Notes under the pieces: generated by a model
The model's database searches: none
Told to the model about the DNA's origin: nothing
What the model saw: only the letters and a program-made list of their open reading frames with translations
Shown here: one piece after another, positions 16,224 to 24,833 of the stretch
Layout of the letters: the number at the start of each line of letters is the position of its first letter
Position numbering within the stretch: the stretch's first letter is position 1
NCBI RefSeq assembly: GCF_051967035.1
Contig: NZ_JBQCKK010000002.1
Coordinates: 62,001 to 126,000, forward strand
Origin: Brevibacillus sp051967035
Lineage (GTDB): Bacteria > Bacillota > Bacilli > Brevibacillales > Brevibacillaceae
Direction of reading: 5' to 3'
DNA: 64,000 nucleotides
Position numbers and translations under genes: made by a program

Positions 16224-17498
16224 TTAAAACAGCGTATCTCCAATATAGCCGCCTTCGCTGGCACCGGGCAGACAGGCGTACAGGCCGCTGCCGACGTGGG
16301 TGATGTATTCGTTCAGCAAATCGACGGCAGCGAGCTTTTGCTGCATCGGGATAAACTGCTTGCGCGGGTCCCGATTGAAGCAGATAAACAGCAGTCCGGC
16401 GTCCAGTTGTCCGGTCCGCGCATCCAAGCCGTTCGAATACGAGTAGCCGCGGCGCAGGATTTTGACTTTGCCTTCCATGTGGGCCAGAGCGACGTGGGAG
16501 TTGGCCGGAATGACCGGATTGCCGTTTGCGTCCTTGCGATCCAGCTCCAGATCGTCAAACTCGTTTGTTTTGCCAAGCGGTGCGCCCGAATCGCGATGGC
16601 GGCCAAACGTATTTTCCTGATCGTCTAAAGCAGAGCGGTCCCAGACTTCGATGCGCATGCGGATTCGGCGCATGACCATGTAGCTTCCGCCTGCCATCCA
16701 GGCTGGATCGTCCGAGGGTTGCACCCAGACAATTTCATTTGCCACAGCCGGGTCGCTGACCTTCGGGTTGTTGGTTCCGTCCTTGAAGCCCATCAAATTG
16801 CGGGGAGTGGAGCCGCTTGGGTCAGCTGCCCCGGTGCGCTGGAAGCCTTCCTGAACCCAGTGGAGGACAGCCTTGCCGCGCGCGATGCGGGCCAGGTTGC
16901 GCAGCGCGTGAAAAGCCACCTGCGGATCGTTGGCGCACACCTGGACGACGATATCGCCGTCAGACCATTCCTTGCGTATTTCGTCACTGTTGAAGCGGGG
17001 CAGGTCGACCAGTGCAGCGGGGCGTTTGGCGGCAAGCCCGAAGCGCTCGTCGAAGAAGGAAGCGCCAAGCCCGAATGTAATCGTCAGCCGCATCGGGTTC
17101 AGCCCCGCGCTCTCGCCTGTATCGGCGGGCGGGAGGTGAGGGCTGCGGCTCTCCTCGTCCACGGTTTTCCCGGCCGTCAAACGGGCTGCCGCCACGGTCC
17201 AGCTTTGGAACAGCTTGCGCACATCGTCGAGCGAGGTCGTCGTGAAATCAAAAGCACCCATGCAGATAAAATCCTGCATAGGTGTAATGATCCCGGCCTG
17301 ATGTTTGCCGTAAAAAGGAACGATTCCGTCGGCAAGCACAGGCGTTGCAGCCGTTTTTTCGCTGGCGGGAGCGGACGACAGAAGCGATTTCACGCCGGTA
17401 GCGCCGAGAATCAGTCCGAGCCCCCCGATGCCTGCCAGCTTCAGCGCCTCGCGACGTGTCAGCGTTGTTTTGTCGCTTGCGGGATGTTTGTTTTCCAT
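16224..17498 (-). CDS. efeB: Deferrochelatase/peroxidase EfeB (DyP-type), Tat-exported
   Basis: A 424-residue dye-decolourising-type heme peroxidase exported folded. The N-terminus has a twin-arginine signal (LTRREALKLAGIGGLGL, Arg15-Arg16). The DyP motif is NLMGFKDGTNNP with the catalytic Asp, and the probable proximal heme His lies in ANSHVALAH. The ATG at 17498 is 5 bp after the efeO stop and follows GGGGGC; a longer in-frame ATG at 17552 lies inside efeO and is rejected. EfeB oxidises ferrous iron or releases it from heme for uptake with EfeO and EfeU. Confidence 0.9.
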   Translation of the reverse strand: MENKHPASDKTTLTRREALKLAGIGGLGLILGATGVKSLLSSAPASEKTAATPVLADGIVPFYGKHQAGIITPMQDFICMGAFDFTTTSLDDVRKLFQSWTVAAARLTAGKTVDEESRSPHLPPADTGESAGLNPMRLTITFGLGASFFDERFGLAAKRPAALVDLPRFNSDEIRKEWSDGDIVVQVCANDPQVAFHALRNLARIARGKAVLHWVQEGFQRTGAADPSGSTPRNLMGFKDGTNNPKVSDPAVANEIVWVQPSDDPAWMAGGSYMVMRRIRMRIEVWDRSALDDQENTFGRHRDSGAPLGKTNEFDDLELDRKDANGNPVIPANSHVALAHMEGKVKILRRGYSYSNGLDARTGQLDAGLLFICFNRDPRKQFIPMQQKLAAVDLLNEYITHVGSGLYACLPGASEGGYIGDTLF

Positions 17499-17502
17499 CA
17501 GG

Positions 17503-18390
17503 TTAGCCCCCAATGATTGTCCCCATTTTGGACAGCGGTTCAGCCAAGGCATCCAGAGACTGGCTCAGTTTTTTCACCTGATCTTCCTTCAGCTCGGTGT
17601 ACAAAACGTAGCCGTTGTCCTTGCGATAAGGAGCGAGTGCGGCGTCAAGCTCGGCAAAACGGGTTTCGATCTCTTTGGACAAGGCTTCGTCCTTGGCATC
17701 GACAGCGGGTTTGAGCACTTTGAAGATCTCGTGCGCACCTTCCACGTTTGCTGCGAAATCATACAGGTCGGTGTGGGAGTAGCGCTCTTCTTCGCCTGTG
17801 ACCTTGCTGGTCGAAACCTCGTTCAAAAGCTCGACCGCGCCTGTTACGAGCATTTTCACGTCGATATCCACGCTCTCGACTTTCACGCGCAGTTGTTTGA
17901 CGTCTTGCAGCAGCTGGTCTGCCACCGGACCTTGGTCGGCGACCGATTTGGTTTCCCAGAGCGCCTTTTCCAGCTTGTGATAGCCGCGCCATTCGTTATC
18001 GGGAACATCGCCTTCGCGGGCATCGATCCACGGGTCGAAATCACCGAGCGATTCCGCGATCGGCTCGATTCGTTCAAAATAGGCGCGGGCGGGCGCATAC
18101 TCGCTTTTCGCTTTTTCCATATCGCCAGCTTTGACGGCGGCCGTAAAGCTTTCTGTCGCTTTGACCAGCTGGTCTGTCTGTTCAATGACCCATTTGCGGT
18201 AGGCGTCGATGGGAGCTTGCAGGTCTACGGCAGCGGTGTTCGCGGGGGTTTCGGCAGCGGCCGGCTTGTCCGGCTGAGCGGCCTCAGGCTTTTTCTCCTC
18301 GTTTGCCGTCTCGGTGCTGCCGCAGGCAGACAGCAACAGCGAAGATCCGAGTACAACGGCGGACAGCGGGTAACCCCATTTTTTCATCAT
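17503..18390 (-). CDS. efeO: Iron-binding lipoprotein EfeO (M75/imelysin-like)
   Basis: A 295-residue extracytoplasmic protein with a lipoprotein signal peptide ending in the lipobox LLLSACG (Cys at about 23). An acidic/Pro-Ala spacer follows, then the EfeO/imelysin helical domain. Typical motifs are YRKWVIEQTDQLV, FDPWIDAREGD and EWRGYHKLEKALWE. The region HTDLYDFAANVEGA carries further conserved His/Asp/Glu residues of the metal site. It is the first gene of the operon and is preceded by AAGGGGATG and a Fur box. EfeO is the Fe-binding partner of EfeU/EfeB; the N-terminal cupredoxin domain found in E. coli EfeO is absent, as in many Gram-positive versions. Confidence 0.9.
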   Translation of the reverse strand: MMKKWGYPLSAVVLGSSLLLSACGSTETANEEKKPEAAQPDKPAAAETPANTAAVDLQAPIDAYRKWVIEQTDQLVKATESFTAAVKAGDMEKAKSEYAPARAYFERIEPIAESLGDFDPWIDAREGDVPDNEWRGYHKLEKALWETKSVADQGPVADQLLQDVKQLRVKVESVDIDVKMLVTGAVELLNEVSTSKVTGEEERYSHTDLYDFAANVEGAHEIFKVLKPAVDAKDEALSKEIETRFAELDAALAPYRKDNGYVLYTELKEDQVKKLSQSLDALAEPLSKMGTIIGG

Positions 18391-18436
18391 GTAAAAACAT
18401 CCCCTTAGCTACTATATAAGTAGATTCTTATACATT

Positions 18437-18455
18437 GATAATAAAAATCATTATC
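18437..18455 (-). promoter_or_regulatory. Fur box upstream of efeO
   Basis: GATAAT-AAAAA-TCATTATC matches the 19-bp Fur consensus GATAATGATAATCATTATC at nearly all positions. It lies about 47 bp before the efeO start, over its probable promoter. Confidence 0.88.
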
Positions 18456-18833
18456 ATTCAGAAAAAATGTAAACCTTTCTCTTGCGATTTGCAATCTATT
18501 TTTGAGGCTGAATCGCTGGTTTATTTTGCATGCGGGGCAGGGGCGGGCGCGGGCGGAAAATGGCTGCCGAATCGACTATCGCGCAAATATCGTGCAAAAC
18601 GGAAAAAAGGGGGGAGAGCTGTTCGGCGAACTGCGGCGGGCAGCGTGTCATCTTGGATAGAAAAAGCCAGGGTCACGTCAGATGGCCCTGGCTGTTGTTT
18701 TTCACAAAGATGGCACGAGGTTTTACAGATATGTGTCGAAATGCCCGGGAGATTGGTAATGCAAGTTCGGGAAAACTATAATGAAGGTACATACACAGCG
18801 AGGAAGCGCCTTTTCAGCGGGAAAGAGGGTACT
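18456..18833. other. Intergenic stretch between efeO and nos, with a bidirectional hairpin
   Basis: No convincing protein gene is seen between the Fur box and the nos start. A hairpin AGCCAGGG/CCCTGGCT (18665-18672 and 18686-18693) is flanked by As on the left and TTGTTTTT on the right, so it can terminate transcription in either direction. No upstream plus-strand gene explains it. A long in-frame extension of nos covers the region but has unlikely composition and no ribosome site. Confidence 0.5.
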
Positions 18834-19931
18834 ATGGAACCAAATCAACTGTTTGAAGCAGCTCAACGTTTTATCCGCACCTGCTACAGCGAATTGAATA
18901 AAACGGCGGCCGAGACAGAGCAGCGTTTGCAGGAAGTCCGGCAGCAAATCGAGTCGCAAGGGTATTATGAGCATACCGAGGAAGAGCTGCGCCACGGGGC
19001 AAAAATGGCGTGGCGCAACAGCAATAGATGCATTGGACGCTTTTTCTGGGAATCGCTGATTGTGTTGGATGAGCGCCATGTCCAGACAGAGGAGGAGATG
19101 GCCCAGGCGTTGCTGCAGCACATCGAGTTCGCGACGAATGGCGGGAAAGTGCGCCCGACCATTACCGTTTTTGCCCCTGCCATACCGGGGCGGCCGCAGC
19201 TGCGCATCTGGAACCATCAACTGATTCGCTACGCCGGATACGAGACGGAGTACGGCATCCTGGGCGATCCCGCCTCGCTTGAGCTGACGAAGCTCTGCTT
19301 GAGCCTGGGGTGGCAGGGGGCTGGCACGCCTTACGACATATTGCCGCTGGTCGTGCAAATCGGGGATCGCTCGCCGCAATTTTTTGAGATCCCGCCAGAG
19401 CTGGTCATCGAAGTGCCGATTACGCACCCGGAAATACCTGGCTTCGCAGACCTCGGCCTGCAGTGGTACGGCGTGCCGATCGTTGCGGACATGCGCCTGG
19501 AAATCGGCGGCCTGGATTATGTGGCGGCTCCTTTTAACGGGTGGTACATGGGGACCGAGATCGGGGCGCGCAATCTGGCGGACGAACAGCGTTACAACAT
19601 GCTGCCCAAAGTCGCGGAGGTCATGGGTCTGGATACGAGCCGGGAAGCGACGCTTTGGAAGGACAAGGCGCTGGTCGAGCTGAATGTAGCCGTGCTGCAT
19701 TCGTTCAAGGAAAAAGGGGTTTCGATTGTCGATCACCATACAGCCAGTCAGCAGTTCAAACGTTTTGAGGAACGGGAAGCGAAAAATAGCCGTGCGATTA
19801 CAGGGGACTGGACATGGCTGATTCCACCGATTTCTCCTGCAGCGACGCACATTTTTCACAGCATGTACGACAACAGGATGGAGTCGCCGAATTTTCACTA
19901 TCAGGCCAAACCGGATTTGCCGAAAAAATAG
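18834..19931 (+). CDS. nos: Nitric oxide synthase oxygenase (bacterial NOS)
   Basis: A 365-residue oxygenase-only NOS that makes NO and citrulline from arginine using electrons from cellular flavodoxins. The heme thiolate is Cys66 in MAWRNSNRCIGR, the same position as in Bacillus NOS. The arginine-binding glutamate is in FNGWYMGTEIGARN (about E242), and the pterin/heme region VDHHTASQQFKRFEEREA is present. The C-terminal segment TGDWTWLIPPISPAATHIFH is the family's dimer and cofactor region. ATG 18834 follows AAAGAGGGTACT and gives the normal family length (B. subtilis 363 residues). A longer frame back to 18435 is rejected. A terminator hairpin lies shortly after the stop. Confidence 0.95.
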   Translation: MEPNQLFEAAQRFIRTCYSELNKTAAETEQRLQEVRQQIESQGYYEHTEEELRHGAKMAWRNSNRCIGRFFWESLIVLDERHVQTEEEMAQALLQHIEFATNGGKVRPTITVFAPAIPGRPQLRIWNHQLIRYAGYETEYGILGDPASLELTKLCLSLGWQGAGTPYDILPLVVQIGDRSPQFFEIPPELVIEVPITHPEIPGFADLGLQWYGVPIVADMRLEIGGLDYVAAPFNGWYMGTEIGARNLADEQRYNMLPKVAEVMGLDTSREATLWKDKALVELNVAVLHSFKEKGVSIVDHHTASQQFKRFEEREAKNSRAITGDWTWLIPPISPAATHIFHSMYDNRMESPNFHYQAKPDLPKK

Positions 19932-19945
19932 AAGAAGCAACAGCC

Positions 19946-19981
19946 AAAATGTCGCGGATGACTTGTTCGCGGCATTTTTTT
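19946..19981 (+). terminator. Terminator of nos
   Basis: AAAATGTCGCG (19946-19956) pairs with CGCGGCATTTT (from 19968) and runs into seven Ts. Confidence 0.8.
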
Positions 19982-20053
19982 GTACAGCGAAGAATGATAC
20001 ATTTTCTTGCGCAAAAGGGGTGGCGAAATCGGTGATTTGTGATAAAATTAAGC

Positions 20054-20072
20054 GATAATGATTATCATTATT
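20054..20072 (+). promoter_or_regulatory. Fur box upstream of the siderophore-binding lipoprotein
   Basis: GATAATGATTATCATTATT matches the 19-bp consensus with two differences, both at positions that keep the dyad nearly intact. It overlaps a plausible promoter (TTGTGA at 20037-20042, 17 bp, GATTAT) and ends 23 bp before the start codon. Confidence 0.9.
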
Positions 20073-20095
20073 AAGTGGTTTGGAGGAGATTCACT

Positions 20096-21079
20096 TTGCG
20101 CAAAACGAGTTCTTACAAAGTCCTTCTGCTGGCTTTCATGCTGGTTCTTGTCGGGCTTTTGTCCGCTTGCGGACAAGCACCGGCCAATAACGCTGCCCAA
20201 CCGGCGCAAGAGCAACCGGCTGCTCCAGCCAAAGCCGAGAGCGACAGCGAATTTATCACCTACCAAGCAGTAAATGGCGAGGTGAAAATTCCGAAAGACC
20301 TGAAACGAGTGGTCGTGCTCGCAGACAGCTACGTCGGAGATTTTCTGGCTTTGGGCATCAAGCCGATCGGGATTACGGATCACGTCATGAAAAACCCGTA
20401 CATGAAAGGCAAGCTGGACGGCATCGAAAGCGTTGGCGACGGCTCTTCCGTAGAGAAGGTGCTCGCGATGAATCCAGACTTGATCGTCGTCTTTGAAGGC
20501 GATAAAAATCTGGCGGAGTTCTCCAAAATTGCGCCGACAGTAGCGATTCCGTACGGCAAGAAAACGTTCCGCGAGCAACTGCTGGAGTTTGGCAAAATGA
20601 CGGGCAGAGAAGACAAAGCCAAAGAGTGGATTGCTGCCTGGGACAAAAAGATCGCTGAGCTGAAGCCGAAAGTACAAGCGGCGGTAGGCGACAAAACGGT
20701 TGCCATCCTTCAGCCTTACGCCAAAGGAATCTATGCCTTCGGACACAACTACGGCCGAGGCGGCGAAATTATTTACGGCGAATTCCAGTTGAAGGCTCCT
20801 GCCGCAACGCAAAAGGCTGCGATCGACAGCGGCACCGGCTGGGCGGATGTCTCGCTGGAAACACTGCCGGACTTCGCGGGCGACTACATTTTCACCAGCG
20901 CGTGGTCCGGAGACGACGCCGATCCACAGAGCGTGTACGGCTCCAGCGTTTGGAAAGCACTTCCTGCTGTGAAAAACAACAAGGTATTCCAGCTCGACCG
21001 CGACGGCTCGTTCTTTAACGATCCGATTTCGCTGGAAGCGCAGCTCGATTTCTTTGTCGAAAAACTGACGCAAAACTAA
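20096..21079 (+). CDS. Iron-siderophore ABC transporter substrate-binding lipoprotein (FhuD-like)
   Basis: A 327-residue lipoprotein: positively charged N-terminus, hydrophobic core and lipobox LLSACGQ. The mature part is a helical-backbone binding protein of the FhuD/FecB type (PF01497), with RVVVLADSYVGDFLALGIKPIG in the first lobe and KGIYAFGHNYGRGGEIIYGE in the second, as in hydroxamate siderophore binders. TTG 20096 is chosen because GGAGG sits 9 bp upstream; an ATG at 20075 is next to the Fur box without a ribosome site. No permease or ATPase gene is adjacent, so it must share membrane partners encoded elsewhere; a matching ATPase lies at 32236. Ferric-hydroxamate is the likely substrate by similarity only. 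Confidence 0.87.
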   Translation: MRKTSSYKVLLLAFMLVLVGLLSACGQAPANNAAQPAQEQPAAPAKAESDSEFITYQAVNGEVKIPKDLKRVVVLADSYVGDFLALGIKPIGITDHVMKNPYMKGKLDGIESVGDGSSVEKVLAMNPDLIVVFEGDKNLAEFSKIAPTVAIPYGKKTFREQLLEFGKMTGREDKAKEWIAAWDKKIAELKPKVQAAVGDKTVAILQPYAKGIYAFGHNYGRGGEIIYGEFQLKAPAATQKAAIDSGTGWADVSLETLPDFAGDYIFTSAWSGDDADPQSVYGSSVWKALPAVKNNKVFQLDRDGSFFNDPISLEAQLDFFVEKLTQN

Positions 21080-21110
21080 AGCAAAACGAAAGCAAAACGC
21101 GCAGGCCATG

Positions 21111-21164
21111 AAAAACCCCCGAGCCAGACAGCGATTGAACGCTGCTCCTGGTTCGGGGGTTTTT
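21111..21164. terminator. Bidirectional terminator between converging genes
   Basis: AAAAACCCCCGA and TCGGGGGTTTTT arms flank a 30-nt loop that can fold further (CAGCG/CGCTG). U-tracts exist on both strands, serving the lipoprotein gene (+) and the GHL10 gene (-). Confidence 0.88.
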
Positions 21165-21173
21165 GTCGATCCC

Positions 21174-22805
21174 TTAACGGCTGTAGTAGCTGCTGAGTGC
21201 TTGCAGCAGGCCCAGCGGGTTCTTGCGCAAATCTTTGGCGCTGAAGAAGACGCTACCCTGGACTTCGGGGATCGTTGCATTGAAATTCAGTTGCTGGATA
21301 ATCTCCTGAGAGCTTTGCCAGCCTGCTTCGGCTGTGCCCAGCTTGTACGGAGAATGGCCGATGAACAGCTTGACGTTGGTGCCGCGTACCTCGTTGGCCC
21401 ACCAGGTGACGAGCTTGTCGTACCGGGCGGGGGCAAAGGAGAGGCTCCAGTAAATTTGCGGCGTGACGTAATCCATCCAGCCTTGCTTGATCCAGGTGCG
21501 GACGTCGGCGTACATGTGGTCGTAAGCAGTGACGCCTGCTTTTGTATCGGAGCCGGTCGGATCGACGGCGATGTTGCGCCAGACGCCAAATGGACTGATG
21601 CCGAACTGGACTTGCGGCTTGACGCTTTTGATCGATTGGTGGAGCTGCTGCACGAACTGGTTGATGTTGTCGCGTCGCCAGTCCGCTTTTGTCGCGATCT
21701 TTTTGCTGTTGTAGCTTTTGAAGGTCGCATCGTCGTTAAAGGTGCCGTTGGACGGATAGAAGTAATCGTCCAGATGCACGCCGTCGATGTCGTAGCGCTG
21801 CACGACTTCCATGATTTCCGCAATGATTTGCTGGCGGGCTTGCGGGATGCCCGGATTGATGTACAGCTTGTTGCTGGAATTGACGATCCATTCCGGGTGC
21901 TTTTTCACGACGTGATTGGCGGCCAGCTGGTCGGTTTTCGCGTCCACGTTGGCGCGGAACGGATTGAACCAGGCGTGGAACTGCATGCCGCGCCGATGGG
22001 TTTCCGCCACCATGAACGCGAGCGGGTCGTAGCCGGGATTTTTCCCTTGCGTGCCCGTCAAATATTTCGACCACGGCACGAGCGAGGACGGGTACAAGGC
22101 GTCCGCAGAAGGGCGCACCTGCACGAACACGGCATTCATGCCCAGGGCTTGCAGCTCGTCCAATAGCTGTATGTATTCCTGCTGCTGCTTGGCCTGGTTT
22201 CCGTAGGAGCCAGTCGAAGGCCAGTCCAGATTGTACACGGTCGATATCCATACCCCGCGCAGCGAACCGTTGGTGGAGACGGGAGGCGCTGGTGGGACGA
22301 CGACAGTGCTGTCATTTCCACCCGGAATGTCCTGGGGAGTCGGCGTAACGGCTACGGGGCTGCCCGTCGACAGCGTAATCGTTCTCGTCTCCTGCGTCCA
22401 GCCTACCTGCAGGCCAAGCTGCTCGGAGACAAAGCGGAGCGGAACCATCACCCGGCCCTGTTTGTTCTGGACAGAAGCATCCAGTGGCACGGTGCTGTCG
22501 TTTACGAGTGCATGCGCCTGGTTGACCGTCATGGACAGCACGGTATCGCCTTTCAAAATCGTGGCCGTCTGCAAGTTTTGATCCCAGTAGACTTCTGCGC
22601 CAAGACTTTCGCTGATGACCCGCAAAGGAACCATCGTCACATTGACTTTGGGAATGATGTACGGAGCGACATCGCTTCTGACGGGCTGCCCGTCCAGAAA
22701 GATGCTGATCGCCGGAGCGGCCTGCGCAGCCTGCACAGATGTCCCCAGCGCTGGAATGCACAGCACGAACATGAGCAATAGCATCAACCACTTGCGTACC
22801 TTCAT
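21174..22805 (-). CDS. Secreted GHL10/YngK-family protein with copper-amine-oxidase-N domains
   Basis: A 543-residue exported protein. It has a Sec signal peptide (about 1-28, ends near VQAAQA) and a copper amine oxidase N-terminal-like region of two repeats. The repeats show VTMVPLRVISESLGAEVYWD and VMVPLRFVSEQLGLQVGW. After a Pro/Thr linker comes a glycosyl-hydrolase-like-10 (DUF187) barrel with LRGVWISTVYNLDWP, YDPLAFMVAETHRRGMQFHAWFNPFR and DIDGVHLDDYFYPS. The family is exemplified by B. subtilis YngK; the substrate is probably a cell-wall or polysaccharide glycan but not established. ATG 22805 is preceded by GGAGGATTCAC; a longer frame to 22946 adds sequence ahead of the signal peptide and is rejected. 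Confidence 0.87.
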   Translation of the reverse strand: MKVRKWLMLLLMFVLCIPALGTSVQAAQAAPAISIFLDGQPVRSDVAPYIIPKVNVTMVPLRVISESLGAEVYWDQNLQTATILKGDTVLSMTVNQAHALVNDSTVPLDASVQNKQGRVMVPLRFVSEQLGLQVGWTQETRTITLSTGSPVAVTPTPQDIPGGNDSTVVVPPAPPVSTNGSLRGVWISTVYNLDWPSTGSYGNQAKQQQEYIQLLDELQALGMNAVFVQVRPSADALYPSSLVPWSKYLTGTQGKNPGYDPLAFMVAETHRRGMQFHAWFNPFRANVDAKTDQLAANHVVKKHPEWIVNSSNKLYINPGIPQARQQIIAEIMEVVQRYDIDGVHLDDYFYPSNGTFNDDATFKSYNSKKIATKADWRRDNINQFVQQLHQSIKSVKPQVQFGISPFGVWRNIAVDPTGSDTKAGVTAYDHMYADVRTWIKQGWMDYVTPQIYWSLSFAPARYDKLVTWWANEVRGTNVKLFIGHSPYKLGTAEAGWQSSQEIIQQLNFNATIPEVQGSVFFSAKDLRKNPLGLLQALSSYYSR

Positions 22806-22974
22806 TTTGTGAATCCTCCGACACGTATTATTTGCTGCAAAACTCTCGCTAATCGTTAGACGTTTATTATAGCGCTTTGTTACGGCGGTGTGGGAGGAAA
22901 AAACGAGCTGGAACCACCCAAGCTGACGGGGAATAGGCAAAGACATAGGCCATTTTAGGGAGAGGAATAGCAGG

Positions 22975-23928
22975 ATGAGTTCTTTTCTTTCGCAAAAAGT
23001 GCCGATTGTGTTTGTTCCCGGGCTGTTTGGGTCGATGAACGATCAGATTATACCGGGGACGGGGGACTGGAGCTTCGGTCTTGCGCGAACCGCATATGAA
23101 CCGTTCATTCGCATGCTGGAACAAATGGGGTACCGACTGAATAAACAGCTGTTTGTCGCTTTTTATGACTGGCGCAGGCCCATTGGCATTTCCGCCGAGC
23201 ACTCTCTCGTGCCCGTCATCCAGTGGGCGAAGCAGGCGACAGGCGCAAGCTATGTCAATCTCGTGTGCCACAGCATGGGCGGCCTGGTTGCCAGAGCGTA
23301 CGTGCAAGGAGATACGTACCAAAACGACGTAGACCAACTGCTGGCTTTTGCCACGCCAAACGCAGGCTCGCCGATCAGCTATTGCTATTGGGCAGGAGGA
23401 AAGCTCCCGCGCACGGTTCCGGGGAAAAGAAATGTGCTGGAAATCTACATGAATGTCTACCTCGCCTATTTGGAGCAAGGCAAGCCGTTTAAACGCGTGC
23501 AGGCGATCCAGAGACATTTTCCGAGCCTGCTTGATCTGGTGCCTTCCGCTGACTACGGAGAGTACTTGCTGGAGAAGAAAAACGGGGCGGAGAGCTTTGT
23601 TCCGTACAGCCGCATGGTGGTCAAAAACCATTACATGGACCTGCTCAACAGCACGATGGAGCTGATTTACGAGCGCAACATCCGCGTTACCGTTGTGGCC
23701 GGGATCGGGCAACAGACGATTCACTACTTGCACACGGTGCCGTCGCAATCCCCGACCAAATGGGTCGATGGGAGAGTTGTGGGTTCCATCAGCAGCTCGG
23801 CTGGCGACGGCAGCGTCATGGCAAAAAGCGTGTTTGCGCTGGAGGGGGACAAATATTACGTCGAAGCCACTCACTTGGATATTTTGTACAAGAGCGAATC
23901 GCTTCTGAGACAGCTTTTGGGATCGTGA
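22975..23928 (+). CDS. Alpha/beta-hydrolase, lipase/acyltransferase-like
   Basis: A 317-residue intracellular-looking hydrolase; no signal peptide is seen. The oxyanion strand is PIVFVPGLFGSMND, the nucleophile elbow is VCHSMGGLVARAYV (Ser near 100), a plausible Asp is in SSAGDGSVMAKS and the His in EATHLDIL. The layout (HG-type loop, CHSMGG elbow, GDGxV near the C-terminus) resembles the LCAT/PGAP1-like lipase group. Substrate is unknown; lipid or polyester esters are plausible. It starts behind GAGAGGAATAGCAGG and is a monocistronic unit, with a terminator at 23957. Confidence 0.75.
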   Translation: MSSFLSQKVPIVFVPGLFGSMNDQIIPGTGDWSFGLARTAYEPFIRMLEQMGYRLNKQLFVAFYDWRRPIGISAEHSLVPVIQWAKQATGASYVNLVCHSMGGLVARAYVQGDTYQNDVDQLLAFATPNAGSPISYCYWAGGKLPRTVPGKRNVLEIYMNVYLAYLEQGKPFKRVQAIQRHFPSLLDLVPSADYGEYLLEKKNGAESFVPYSRMVVKNHYMDLLNSTMELIYERNIRVTVVAGIGQQTIHYLHTVPSQSPTKWVDGRVVGSISSSAGDGSVMAKSVFALEGDKYYVEATHLDILYKSESLLRQLLGS

Positions 23929-23956
23929 AGCGAAGGCGGCTGGTGTTTTTTCAACA

Positions 23957-24007
23957 AGAAAAGAGGACTGGTGCAGCGGTGAATGGTGCCCAAGTCCTCT
24001 TTTTTGT
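23957..24007. terminator. Terminator after the lipase-like gene
   Basis: AAAAGAGGACT and AGTCCTCTTTTTT arms; the A-run and T-run suit both this gene and the converging YHYH gene. Confidence 0.85.
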
Positions 24008-24060
24008 GCCAAGCAGAATGGATGCGGGCGTAACCGTATCGTTGGCGAGCCTGCTCGTTG

Positions 24061-24711
24061 TCAGTAAGCGACGCTTTTCGAGACGAAGCCGACCAGGACA
24101 TTGCCTTGTGCGTCCTGGGTGGAGCCGTAGTACCAGTCGCCGTGCTCACCGACGACCTGGACCAGCGCATATTTCACGGCATAGCCCCTGCCACGGCTCT
24201 CCGCGGAAGGCGTGGAGAAGAAGTAGCCTTTATCCGCGTGAATGCTGACTACCTTCGGGGGGATGGGCGTGTACGAAGTAATGACTTTCTTGGAGACGAA
24301 GCCTTGGCCGATGGTGACGAAAGCAGGGTGAGTACCGGAGTCGACAAGCTCAAAACCATACCAGAGCGTTGCAGCTACTGACGAGTCGGCGGAGGGAGCG
24401 GTAAAAACGTTCGCCTGGTCTACTGCTACAATGACTTTGGGCAAGACTGGCTTCGGCTGCGCTTGCTTGGCGGCTGGCGGCTTGGATGAAGCGGGCTTCG
24501 CCTGGCTGCTGCCGGAAGAACGGCTGCCGGACGAGCTGCTTCCTTTGTTGTGATAGTGGTATTCGCCGTACTGCAATCCCCACTTTTCGCAATTCGTTCT
24601 GCAAGTATGTCCGCCGTTTGCATCCGTTCGGCCGGGATGCGCTTCCAGCGTCTGAAGGGGAAGGATAAGAACGGCAAGGATGAGGGCAAACAAAAGAGCG
24701 GATTTTTTCAT
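24061..24711 (-). CDS. Secreted YHYH-domain protein
   Basis: A 216-residue exported protein with a signal peptide (MKKSALLFALILAVLILPL, cleavage near LEAHPG). A short YHYH domain follows, with HPGRTDANGGHTCRTNCEKW and the signature GEYHYHN. A low-complexity Ser/Gly/Pro/Lys linker then leads to a C-terminal half with two SH3-like stretches (VDQANVFTAPSADS..., VSIHADKGYFFSTPSAES...). YHYH domains occur in Gram-positive surface proteins and the His/Cys pattern suggests metal binding; the tail probably anchors to the wall. Function is unknown. The ATG at 24711 follows AGGAGGATCGCC, so the longer upstream frame is not used. Confidence 0.75.
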   Translation of the reverse strand: MKKSALLFALILAVLILPLQTLEAHPGRTDANGGHTCRTNCEKWGLQYGEYHYHNKGSSSSGSRSSGSSQAKPASSKPPAAKQAQPKPVLPKVIVAVDQANVFTAPSADSSVAATLWYGFELVDSGTHPAFVTIGQGFVSKKVITSYTPIPPKVVSIHADKGYFFSTPSAESRGRGYAVKYALVQVVGEHGDWYYGSTQDAQGNVLVGFVSKSVAY

Positions 24712-24833
24712 GGCGATCCTCCTAAAATCAGGCGTACTTGTAAACACGGTACCGGTAGCGTTTGAGCACGTGAGGTGCGGGAAATGTATGTACAGAGACA
24801 GCATGGGCAGACGCCCTACCGGATGGGGAATCG

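Noticed and set aside
18435..18833. N-terminal extension of NOS back to an upstream start
   Set aside because: It crosses the Fur box and a terminator hairpin, has biased composition and would make the protein 133 residues longer than known bacterial NOS.
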